A stretch of DNA of 64,000 bases from Sphingobium sp. TKS. Lineage in GTDB: Bacteria > Pseudomonadota > Alphaproteobacteria > Sphingomonadales > Sphingomonadaceae. The translations under genes were made by a program, and so were the position numbers. Each line of letters opens with the position of its first letter. Positions within the stretch are counted from its first letter, which is position 1. The notes below the pieces were generated by a model. That model saw nothing but the letters and a program-made list of their open reading frames with translations, was not told where the DNA came from and searched no databases. The stretch lies in contig NZ_CP005084.1 in NCBI RefSeq assembly GCF_001563265.1, positions 182,001 to 246,000 of the forward strand, read 5' to 3'. Below are positions 1 through 7,140 of this stretch, in pieces.

Positions 1-160
1 CCAAGAAATCGTTCTTCTGATGCAGGCCGGAAAATACCGTCGACGGGATCACCCACCAAGTCGCATCGTCTGTCATGAGTGCGCCCATCCGGGCTGTGTC
101 GCCGCTTGCAACAGCGTCAAAGAATTCGAGCGCGACCTTCTTGTTGCCCTCCAGGCTCAT
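1..160 (-). CDS. SnoaL/NTF2-fold protein, N-terminal part (runs off the window)
   Basis: The first 53 residues of a minus-strand gene are visible, beginning MSLEGNKKVALEFFDAVASG. This is the usual opening helix of SnoaL-like (NTF2-fold) proteins, followed by the typical 'MGALMTDDATWWV' strand-helix pattern. The start is supported by an AGGAGACAG ribosome-binding site seven bases upstream. The family includes small cyclases, isomerases and lyases, and free-standing members are common in aromatic and steroid catabolic clusters. The gene diverges from the SDR at 533, with a 372-bp spacer carrying an operator-like palindrome. The substrate is unknown, and the rest of the gene lies outside the window. 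Confidence 0.75.
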   Translation of the reverse strand, partial: MSLEGNKKVALEFFDAVASGDTARMGALMTDDATWWVIPSTVFSGLHQKNDFL

Positions 161-532
161 ATCCTGTCTCCTATGTTCAGAATGGGGTGGGCATATCGCC
201 TATAAATTATCTGACGATATCCTCAAATATATGAACATGGATGCGGGACGAGGTCAAATGGAAATGCCTTGTTGCAAGCATTTCGAAAGATTTTAGTTTC
301 TTGTAAAATTTTTATTGACTGATTATTCCCTCAGTTTAAGCAAGCGAATCGCTGGGGAGTCAGCGGCGGTCGCGAGAGAATGTATGAAGCTCCCGGCTCA
401 ATGCTCTCCAGCGATAAGGATGACCTCGGTGGACCATGGTGCCGTGGCCTTTTCCAGCCCGCGCTGCGGTTGTCGGCCGCAAGGCGTTCGCCCGATTCCT
501 CACGCCAAAGATGATTCACTAGGAGAAAGAGC
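161..532. other. divergent intergenic region, SnoaL / SDR
   Basis: No supported gene was seen in these 372 bp. The left half is A+T-rich compared with the neighbouring genes, as expected for a promoter region. It carries the imperfect palindrome at 211-226. An AGGAGAAAGAGC ribosome-binding site ends the region just before the SDR start at 533. Confidence 0.5.
211..226. promoter_or_regulatory. candidate operator, imperfect palindrome
   Basis: CTGACGATATCCTCAA has a perfect GATATC core with matching TGA/TCA outer triplets. Its reverse complement, TTGAGGATATCGTCAG, closely resembles the perfect palindrome TTGAGGATTTCCTCAA at 2844-2859. It lies about 50 bp upstream of the SnoaL gene. The regulator is unknown; the shared motif is seen directly, the operator role is inferred. 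Confidence 0.4.
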
Positions 533-1375
533 ATGAAGGTTCTTGAAGGAAAAGTCGCCCTGATTTCGGGGACGGGCGGCGGTATGGGGCGATCTGCCGC
601 TCTCCTTTTTGCGCAGGCGGGTGCGAAAGTCGTCGGCTGCGATGTCAATGCCGAAAATGATGCGGAAACGGTACGGATGGTCCGGGAAGCGGGTGGCATC
701 ATGGAATCGGTTGCGCCTATCGACGCTTCCAATCCTGAGCATGCTGAGCGCTGGGCGAAGTTCGCTGTCGACACGTTCGGCGGCATCGACATCCTCTACA
801 ATAACGGCGCATCGCTGCGTGCGTTCGGGCCGTTCATCGACTCGACGCTGGAACAATGGAACGACACGCTACGGTATGAGCTTACGATCGTCTACGTATC
901 CACCAAAGCGGTCTGGCCCTATCTCGTCGCACGTGGAGGCGGGGTGATCATCAGCACAGCGTCGCTATGCGGCCATGTCGAGCTGCCGCCGTTCCGTTCC
1001 GCCGCGCACGGTCCGTGCAAGGCTGGCGTGTCGGCCCTTGCAAGAATGTTCGCTGCGGAAGGCCGCAATGACAACATCCGGTCGAATGCCATCAGCCCCG
1101 GTCTGATCCTGACGCCGGTTTCGCAGAGCTATGAGAAGGAAGACAAGGTCGTCGGCGACCTGCTCGTCTCGAAAATCCCGATGGGCCGGATGGGACAGGC
1201 CGACGAAATCGCCAACGTGGCCCTGTTCCTCGCCTCGCCGCAATCGCATTACATCAACGCTCAGGACATCATCGTCGACGGCGGGATGTACGGCATCAAC
1301 AACGTCGTCGAGCATGTTCAGGTCGACTATGCCGATTCCCCGCTTCTGAAGAAAGCGGAGACCGAAACCGCCTAA
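533..1375 (+). CDS. SDR family oxidoreductase with His in the Tyr position
   Basis: This 280-aa classical short-chain dehydrogenase/reductase should oxidise or reduce a hydroxyl or carbonyl group with NAD(P)(H). The Gly-rich cofactor motif is at residues 12-19 (SGTGGGMG), the structural NNGA at 90-93 and the catalytic Ser in ISTAS around 144. Where YxxxK is expected the protein reads H159-G-P-C-K163, so the general-acid tyrosine is replaced by histidine. The C-terminal 'NAISPG...GRMGQADEIANVALFLAS' block is normal. An AGGAGAAAGAGC ribosome-binding site supports the start. The gene sits alone between the SnoaL gene and the flavodoxin gene, at the left edge of the catabolic island. The substrate is unknown. 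Confidence 0.85.
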   Translation: MKVLEGKVALISGTGGGMGRSAALLFAQAGAKVVGCDVNAENDAETVRMVREAGGIMESVAPIDASNPEHAERWAKFAVDTFGGIDILYNNGASLRAFGPFIDSTLEQWNDTLRYELTIVYVSTKAVWPYLVARGGGVIISTASLCGHVELPPFRSAAHGPCKAGVSALARMFAAEGRNDNIRSNAISPGLILTPVSQSYEKEDKVVGDLLVSKIPMGRMGQADEIANVALFLASPQSHYINAQDIIVDGGMYGINNVVEHVQVDYADSPLLKKAETETA

Positions 1376-1404
1376 TTTCCGGGGAACCTTTGCCTTGCCG
1401 GGAT

Positions 1405-1432
1405 GGCAGGCGGGTGCTTGCAAGCGCCTGCC
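1405..1432. terminator. hairpin after the SDR gene
   Basis: GGCAGGCG (1405-1412) pairs with CGCCTGCC (1425-1432) about 30 bp after the SDR stop codon. The loop contains the self-complementary GCTTGCAAGC. There is only a weak T-rich tail, so it is a plausible but not clear intrinsic terminator. Confidence 0.4.
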
Positions 1433-1526
1433 TGTCTACTTCCCCATTGCTGTCGACACCAGTCCCGAATGCCGGTACACGACGTTGCCACACGGATGCA
1501 GGCGTTGGCTGATTTTGCCTAGCGAT

Positions 1527-1814
1527 CTATGCTTCGACCGCCACATGACCGATGCCGCCATCGAAAAGTGCCGGAAGGCGCTTCATTTCCTTACGTACCA
1601 GCGCGCGTCCCGGGGCTGCCATCATTGCGTCCATCCCGGCCGCATCTCGTCAGATTATCGGGATCAGGTAGAATGAGTCGGCATGTCGGCCTTCCCGGCC
1701 GACTGGCCACAAGAGCTGTGCGCTTTCGACGCCGGGCAGCTGGCGCGCAGCAACCCGCTCTAAATTCCTGCGCGCAATTTGCTCTCTGTACCAGGCTGGG
1801 CTTGCCCTTCCCAT
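1527..1814 (-). pseudogene. possible decayed gene, unidentified
   Basis: One minus-strand frame reads MGRASPAWYREQIARRNLER and on to a UGA at 1650-1652, then continues in the same frame with protein-like sequence (MDAMMAAPGRALVRKEMKRL) to a TAG at 1527-1529. Both halves have plausible amino-acid composition and share a frame, which is why a gene interrupted by a nonsense change is suggested. No family was recognised. The region could equally be non-coding, so confidence is low. Nothing else was seen between 1376 and 1846. Confidence 0.2.
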
Positions 1815-1846
1815 GTTCCCGATCGTATCAGCATGTGTCTTCCCTT

Positions 1847-2488
1847 CTAATTCGTGGAAACAGATTCAACAGCCGAGAGTGGCGAGCAGCGAAGAGCGCG
1901 GGCTACCTCGGTTACGCGCCGCCCCTGATAGCGGGCGACCGCAAGATGAGCTTCGTCGGGGAGAATGCTGTCTCCCATGGAGGCGTGGGTCGCGCCATAA
2001 GGGGTTCCCGCCGCGAACATCACCGGATCTCCATAGCCGAGCGGCACTATCACCATCCCCAGATGCGCCAACGGATTGTATAGCGAGAGAAGCGTGGACT
2101 CATTGCCGCCGTGCGTTGAGGAGGTCGCACCAAATACGGAGCCAGCCTTTCCGTCCAGGCGCCCCTTTGCCCACAATCCGCCGAGTCCGTCGATATAGGC
2201 TTTGACTTCCGATGCGACGGAGCCGAAGCGGGTCGGCGTTCCGAAAATGATCGCGTCTGCCCACTCGGCGTCATTGAGGCTCGGGCTTTCGTAATTGGCG
2301 TTCATGCGCTCGGCCTGCTCGGTCCACCCCGGAACGGCCTGCATGATTTCCGGCGCTACGATTTCGCGCGCTCGCCGAATTCTGACTTCGGCGCCGGCAG
2401 CCGAAGCGCCCGCGGCGACCGCCAAAGCGAGCGCTTCGGTCGACCCGGCGCGCGAATAAAAGACGATTAAAATCTTGGTGTGGGTCAT
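1847..2488 (-). CDS. wrbA: WrbA-type NAD(P)H:quinone oxidoreductase (flavodoxin fold)
   Basis: This 213-aa protein starts MTHTKILIVFYSRAGSTEAL, the FMN phosphate-binding loop of flavodoxin-like quinone reductases. It continues with the WrbA signatures GTPTRFG, GGLWAKG, SSTHGGNESTLLS, HLGMVIVPLGY and GTPYGAT. WrbA enzymes reduce quinones by two electrons using FMN and NAD(P)H, protecting cells from redox cycling. That suits a cluster producing catechols and hydroquinones. The frame is open further upstream, but this start has an AAGGACAGGAT ribosome-binding site and gives the family's normal length. It diverges from the disrupted TonB receptor at 2973. Confidence 0.88.
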   Translation of the reverse strand: MTHTKILIVFYSRAGSTEALALAVAAGASAAGAEVRIRRAREIVAPEIMQAVPGWTEQAERMNANYESPSLNDAEWADAIIFGTPTRFGSVASEVKAYIDGLGGLWAKGRLDGKAGSVFGATSSTHGGNESTLLSLYNPLAHLGMVIVPLGYGDPVMFAAGTPYGATHASMGDSILPDEAHLAVARYQGRRVTEVARALRCSPLSAVESVSTN

Positions 2489-2843
2489 ATCCTGTCCTTG
2501 AGAATGCCGCGCGCCGGTGCAGCCGGAAGGCGAGCGACCGTAGCCGGTTGGCCTTTGCCGTTGCGATCGGCCCGGGGCGCGGGGGTGATAGTCGGTTTCT
2601 GATCGATTCGTCAGATATCTATAAACGTCCAGAGCGGCAGCGCAACGTTTCCCGTCGCATAAGTGCTTTCCTAGTCTGGAGGAGCGGGTCATATTCGGCG
2701 CACTTCACCCATTGGGTTATGTGCCAAGCAACTTCCAGCTTTCTTCATGCCATTCCTTTGCGAACGTTAGCACTTCATATTGGCGAGTCGCCACCACGAC
2801 GCCGATGGAAAGAATCCCCGGATTTTCACCAATTGCAGCATTA

Positions 2844-2859
2844 TTGAGGATTTCCTCAA
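2844..2859. promoter_or_regulatory. perfect 16-bp palindrome, candidate operator
   Basis: TTGAGGA-TT-TCCTCAA has perfect 7-bp arms around a 2-bp centre. It ends 6 bp before a TTGACA-like -35 hexamer that points toward the TonB receptor gene. A related site is at 211-226. The placement suits control of the receptor and possibly the divergent wrbA gene. The binding protein is unknown. Confidence 0.5.
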
Positions 2860-2865
2860 AATCTC

Positions 2866-2894
2866 TTGACAGGAAGGGCTATGCAATCCTAAAG
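2866..2894 (+). promoter_or_regulatory. candidate sigma-70 promoter of the TonB receptor
   Basis: TTGACA at 2866-2871 matches the consensus -35 exactly. Seventeen bases later, CTAAAG (2889-2894) is only a weak -10 match. The position, about 80 bp before the receptor start and next to the palindrome, fits. The weak -10 would suit an activated promoter. Confidence 0.35.
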
Positions 2895-4258
2895 CAATAA
2901 GACTGAATATTCATTCAGAACCGTGCGGAGAGACGCGGAAGCATGGAATATGGAGATCCGGAGGGGATTCTTATGGCCGTTTGCAGTCAACACACGAAGC
3001 GCATCCTGCTTGCTGGGCTTTCCCTGGCGGCCTTGATGAAAGTCATTCCCGCAATCGGACAGACGGCCGGTGCGGATCCGGCCTCGCAGGTGCGAGAATC
3101 CGCAGGTATAGGCGACATCGTCGTCACGGCGCAGCGACGCTCCGAAAAACTCAACGACGTCGGCATCTCGGTCGTCGCTGCCAGCGGTGACGCTCTGCTG
3201 GCGAAAGGCGTAAGCAGCACCGCGGATCTTGCGAAGCTCGTTCCCGGCTTGACCGCAACTGAAACGCCTTACGGCACGCCCGTTCTGACGTTGCGCGGCG
3301 TCGGCTTCTACGAGTCCAGCCTCGCTGGCAGCTCCCCCGTGGCAGCCTATGTCGATGAAATTCCGCTTCCCTACACTCGAATGGCGGCCGGCACCTCGCT
3401 GGATATCCAGCGCATCGAAGTGCTCAAGGGGCCGCAGGGTACGCTCTATGGCCAGAATTCGACCGGCGGCGCCATCAACTTCATCGCAAACAAGCCTACG
3501 GATGAGATCAAGGCTGGCTTCGACGCGAGCCTCGGGCGCTTCATGGATACCGATGTCCAGGGCTTCGTCAGCGGGCCGTTGGGCGACTCCGCTCGGGCTC
3601 GCCTTGCCCTTCGAACGCATCAGAGCGGTGATTGGCAGAAGAGCGTCTCGAGGGAAGACACCATGGGTGCGACCCGTGTCACGATGGGACGTTTCCTCCT
3701 CGACGTGGATGCAAGCGACGCGTTGACCTTCGAGCTCAACCTGAACGGCTTTATCGACAGGTCGGACACCCAGGCGCTGGCCGCGGCAAGTTTTTCGCCG
3801 AACGATCCAACGTCGGTACAGCCAGCGGAGCTTGCGGCCGTTCTTACATCGCCGGGCAGCAACCGTCTGGCCGATTGGGGTGCCAACCGCGAATATCGCC
3901 GAAACAACTGGTATTATCAGGCTGCGCTGAAAACGACCTATTCGCTCGGCGGCGCGGATTTGATCGCGATCACCGCCTATCAGCACTTCAAGCAGGATCA
4001 GACCACGGATGCGGACGGCACGAATGCCGAAGCGGCCGACAGCAACCAGTCCGGCTATATCAAGTCATTTTCCCAAGAATTGCGTTTGCAGGGCGAAGCG
4101 GGCCCGATCAAATATGTCGTGGGGGCGAATTACTCCCACGATACAATCTTCGACGACACGCTCTACATCGTGGCCGATGGATCGCAGGCCAACGGATTGC
4201 GAGCGCAGGGATTGAATTTCCGCTATGCGCGGACGTACACGAAGCAGAAGGCCGATAC

Positions 4259-4282
4259 CTATCAGCGCGGTGACGAAGTCGG
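4259..4282. repeat. left IS end: target duplication and inverted repeat
   Basis: Target duplication CTAT (4259-4262) is followed by the left terminal repeat CAGCGCGGTGACGAAGTCGG (4263-4282). It matches the right end in 17 of 20 positions. Confidence 0.85.
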
Positions 4283-5719
4283 TTTTCAGCCGGGTCTGTC
4301 AGCGCCTTCAGGGGTAAAAACGATGAGGAGCATGGCCCTTTCTCCGTCGAACTCGGCGACGAGGGCGATGACGAGCGCAACATCGGTCTGAACTACGAAC
4401 AAGAATGCCTTGGATGCGCCCCTGGCGCCCCTCGGAGTGCCGCAACCGAACAGGGCGCGCATGAGAATGCCAAGATTGAACCCGGCGACGTGGATCAAAT
4501 AACGCTTGTGAACATTCTCGCGCCCGCGCAGCCACGCGCGGCGCATGCCGCCGCGATCCAGGACGTGGGCAAAGCTACGCTCGACCATCTCACCACGCTT
4601 GCGCATCGCCTTGCGTCCGACGGCGGATTTCAGGCGAGACCGATTGGCGTAGACGGCCTTCTGGGCAGCCTCGTCGCCGTGCCAGCGCAGATATCCATTC
4701 GGCGGTGCCGGCTCGGCGATGCGCGTCTTCCAGATGTCGCCGTCGAGACCCTTGAGGAGCTCGCGCGAATGATAGCCTTTATCGGTCACAAGATCGCAGG
4801 GATCCCCGGACGTCGGCGCCAGGCCAATGTCGGCGAGGTTGCGTGCTGCCGTCTCCAGCGTGGCGTCGAGCGTTGTCGTGTCGCCCTTGTCGGCCGGGTG
4901 GATCGGCGCTGCCACGATAACACCCGTGTCGAGATCGACCGCGTGTTCGGGCTTGTAGGCCAGACGCGTCGAGCCGTTCTTCATCCGCGCGACCTTCGCG
5001 TCGGGATCGGTCTTGCTCGCCCAGTCCGCATTCGACAGCTTCTTGCCCTTGCGTTTGCGATCGAGCCGGACAAGGTCGTCGATCGTCGGCGTGTCGATGC
5101 CGCTCTCTTGCGCCATGCGCACCAGCATCTCGCGGTAGGTCTCGCCATTGTCACGCCGCACGATGGTACGCAGCGCGGCGTTCGCCTCCATGGTCGAGCC
5201 ATCGACGCCGATCCGCTCGCCTTTCACCAGATCGTGCCCGGCGACGAGGGCCAGTACCCAGCCGAAGATCTGGTCATGTACCTCGTGCGGCAGGCGGCTC
5301 CGCGTCTTCGACAACCAGCTATGATCAGGGACCTTGTCGCGGCTCGACAGTCGCAGGAACTCCCGCAGCGACAGCGAATCCGAACAGCGCCAGACAATCC
5401 CGCGTTCGCTGTCGATGCCCTCGAAATAGCCGATCAGCAGCATGCGGAAATAGCGGCCCGGCGGCAGCGACGGGGCTCCCATCCGCGGCGCATAATAGGG
5501 CTTGCACGTCTTCTCGACAAAGCCATCGAAGCCCGCCTCGGCCAGCAGCTTCTGGAGCTTGTCGTAGAAAACATGCCCCGGTGAACGCGGTATCTCCGCC
5601 CACGTCACGATCAAATCGGACTGGACCTCGCTATCACGCCCCATCGCCATCGCCGCTAACCCGCCAGACAATCCCACTGCCGCACTGAATCAGCCACCGC
5701 CGACTTCGTCAACGGCCTG
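4263..5719. mobile_element. complete IS1182-type insertion sequence, 1,457 bp
   Basis: The element carries one transposase gene on the minus strand and is bounded by 20-bp terminal inverted repeats (17/20 identical). It is flanked by a direct CTAT duplication at 4259-4262 and 5720-5723. The ends were placed by requiring that excision restore the host receptor gene in frame, which it does exactly. Both ends and the transposase appear intact, so the element may still move. Assignment to the IS1182 group comes from transposase recognition and is not certain. Confidence 0.9.
4286..5650 (-). CDS. DDE transposase, IS1182 family type
   Basis: This roughly 454-aa transposase has an N-terminal DUF772-like domain (MGAPSLPPGRYFRMLLIGYF, then 'RCSDSLSLREFLRL'). 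It also has an RNase-H-like DDE core: D in GVDGSTMEANA, D in LVTDKGYHS and E in GEMVERSFAH. The linker 'LDRKRKGKKLSNADWASKTDPDAKVARMK' is typical of the IS1182 group. It fills the IS completely. The start is taken as the ATG at 5650 (MAMGRDSEV); a GTG at 5677 would add nine residues. The enzyme cuts and re-joins the terminal repeats to move the element. The gene runs opposite to the receptor it interrupts. Confidence 0.88.
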   Translation of the reverse strand: MAMGRDSEVQSDLIVTWAEIPRSPGHVFYDKLQKLLAEAGFDGFVEKTCKPYYAPRMGAPSLPPGRYFRMLLIGYFEGIDSERGIVWRCSDSLSLREFLRLSSRDKVPDHSWLSKTRSRLPHEVHDQIFGWVLALVAGHDLVKGERIGVDGSTMEANAALRTIVRRDNGETYREMLVRMAQESGIDTPTIDDLVRLDRKRKGKKLSNADWASKTDPDAKVARMKNGSTRLAYKPEHAVDLDTGVIVAAPIHPADKGDTTTLDATLETAARNLADIGLAPTSGDPCDLVTDKGYHSRELLKGLDGDIWKTRIAEPAPPNGYLRWHGDEAAQKAVYANRSRLKSAVGRKAMRKRGEMVERSFAHVLDRGGMRRAWLRGRENVHKRYLIHVAGFNLGILMRALFGCGTPRGARGASKAFLFVVQTDVALVIALVAEFDGERAMLLIVFTPEGADRPG

Positions 5720-5723
5720 CTAT
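5700..5723. repeat. right IS end: inverted repeat and target duplication
   Basis: The right terminal repeat, read on the minus strand as CAGGCCGTTGACGAAGTCGG (5719-5700), is followed on the plus strand by the second CTAT copy (5720-5723). Confidence 0.85.
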
Positions 5724-6770
5724 GCGGGCTTTGCGAACATCGACTATGAACTATCCCGAGGCGTCAACCTTCAGGGTGGCATCCGCTATACGAAGCAGGA
5801 CCGTAGCTTCACTGGCTGCCTGGGCGACCCGGGCCCGATTGGCGAGGGTCGCTGGGCGGCTCTGTTCTCGTACCTTTACGGCACTACACTGGGCGTCGGG
5901 CAGTGCACGACGATCAATCCCGCGACGGGCGTCATCGGCCTTCAGGGCGACGATCTAAACGAAGACAATATTTCCTGGCGCGGAGCCATCAACTACAAGC
6001 CGGCCGATGGCGCTCTCATCTATGCGAGCGTCAGCCGGGGTTACAAGCAAGGCAGCTTTCCAACCCTGGGTGCGAGTCTAAGCACGCAATATATCCCGGC
6101 GCGCCAGGAAAGCCTTCTCGCCTATGAGATCGGGACGAAGCTCTCGCTCTTGGACCGCAAGCTGCAACTTAACGCTTCGGCCTTCTATTACGACTATAGC
6201 GACAAGCAACTGCGCGGAAAGTTCATCTATCCAGTCCTGGGTACAGGCGAAGCCCTGATCAACATTCCCAAATCGCGCGTTCAGGGTGCTGAGCTGCAGA
6301 TTCTCACAGCGCCTGCTCCCGGCCTCACCTTCGAGGTGAACGTGACCTATGCGGACTCCAAGGTCCAATCGGATTATCCGGGTCTTACGCCGACTGGCGC
6401 GCCCATCAATCTGAAGGGCGAGTCTTTCGAGCTCACGCCTAAGTGGGCAGCCAGCGGAACGATCGCCTACGACACTCCGGTGAGCGACAAAGTGAATGCG
6501 TTTGCCGGCGTCGACGTAAACTATCAGAGCCGTCAGCACGGCGGTTACGGGGGAGATCCGCTGTTCGCGATCGATCCCTACACGCTGATCGATCTGCGGG
6601 TCGGCATTCGGGATCGCGATGACAGGTGGCGCGGCCAGCTCTGGGTCCGCAACCTGACGGACAAATATTATTGGACCAACGCCAACTATCTTGCGGAATA
6701 CACCTATCGCCAGACCGGCAAGCCCAGAACCTACGGGCTTTCGGTAAGCTACCGTTACTAACTCTCCCTT

Positions 6771-6809
6771 GGGGATGTCGCACTTGTACGCTGCGCCATC
6801 CCCATTTTT
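6771..6809 (+). terminator. intrinsic terminator of the TonB receptor gene
   Basis: A 12-bp stem with one mismatch (6771-6782 with 6792-6803, GGGGATG...CATCCCC) is followed at once by ATTTTTC. It begins 10 bp after the receptor stop codon and has the full form of a Rho-independent terminator. Confidence 0.75.
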
Positions 6810-6835
6810 CGGCTTCTGAACGGGAAGGATTGGAA

Positions 6836-7140
6836 ATGGCCGCGATCATGGTCGTCTACATGAAGATCGACGATCCTCCTTGGATTACCGGCTGTTTCCA
6901 AACCGTGCCGGCGTTGATCGCCAAATATGGCGGCGGGTCATCGCTGGAGGAAGAGAGCCTCATCGGTTGGAAGGCGACCTGGACGTAGACCGCATCGCCG
7001 TACTTGAATTTACTTCCCTTGACGTGGTCTCGAAATTCTGGACGGTCGAGCGTTACGTGTCTTTCAAAGACGCTCGCGAAGCCGGAGACCGCTCCCATAT
7101 CATCGCTTCTTCGATTGTCGCGATCTTGAAAAGGCTCTTC
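6836..7140 (+). pseudogene. frameshifted DUF1330-family gene
   Basis: The first frame starts MAAIMVVYMKIDDPPWITGC with an AAGGATTGGA ribosome-binding site, then runs into nonsense and stops at 6988. From about 6945 the next frame continues the same family with REPHRLEGDLDVDRIAVLEF and then 'REAGDRSHII'. Together they give the DUF1330 pattern (YMxIDDP..., LEGDxDxDRIxVxEF, REAGxRS). A single-base indel near 6945-6965 therefore breaks the gene. The 3' end runs into the oppositely oriented flavoprotein gene, so the C-terminus may be altered too. DUF1330 proteins are small dimeric alpha/beta-barrel proteins of unclear function. Confidence 0.65.

Larger units (their letters stand above)
2489..2972. 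other. divergent intergenic region, wrbA / TonB receptor
   Basis: No supported gene was seen in this 484-bp spacer. It holds the perfect palindrome at 2844-2859, a TTGACA-like -35 element at 2866 and a GGAGGGG ribosome-binding site before the receptor start at 2973. Confidence 0.5.
2973..6761 (+). pseudogene. TonB-dependent receptor gene split by an insertion sequence
   Basis: The 5' part (2973-4262) encodes a signal peptide, a plug domain (GDIVVTAQRR, LTLRGVG, VEVLKGPQGTLYGQNSTGG) and early barrel strands. The 3' part (5724-6761) encodes the remaining barrel and the C-terminal NLTDKYYW...TYGLSVSYRY ending in an aromatic residue. Removing the IS at 4263-5719 and one copy of its 4-bp target duplication joins codon TAT (4260-4262) to GCG (5724) in frame. 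The restored reading frame is 776 codons with no other lesion, so the insertion looks recent. The restored protein would be an outer-membrane receptor for an aromatic or other ligand. The start at 2973 is preferred over the ATG at 2943 because it has GGAGGGG seven bases upstream. Confidence 0.93.

Noticed and set aside
4490..5584. Long plus-strand open frame (364 codons) antisense to the transposase
   Set aside because: It mirrors the coding frame of the transposase in high-G+C DNA, has a low-complexity Arg/Ala-rich translation and no recognisable domain.
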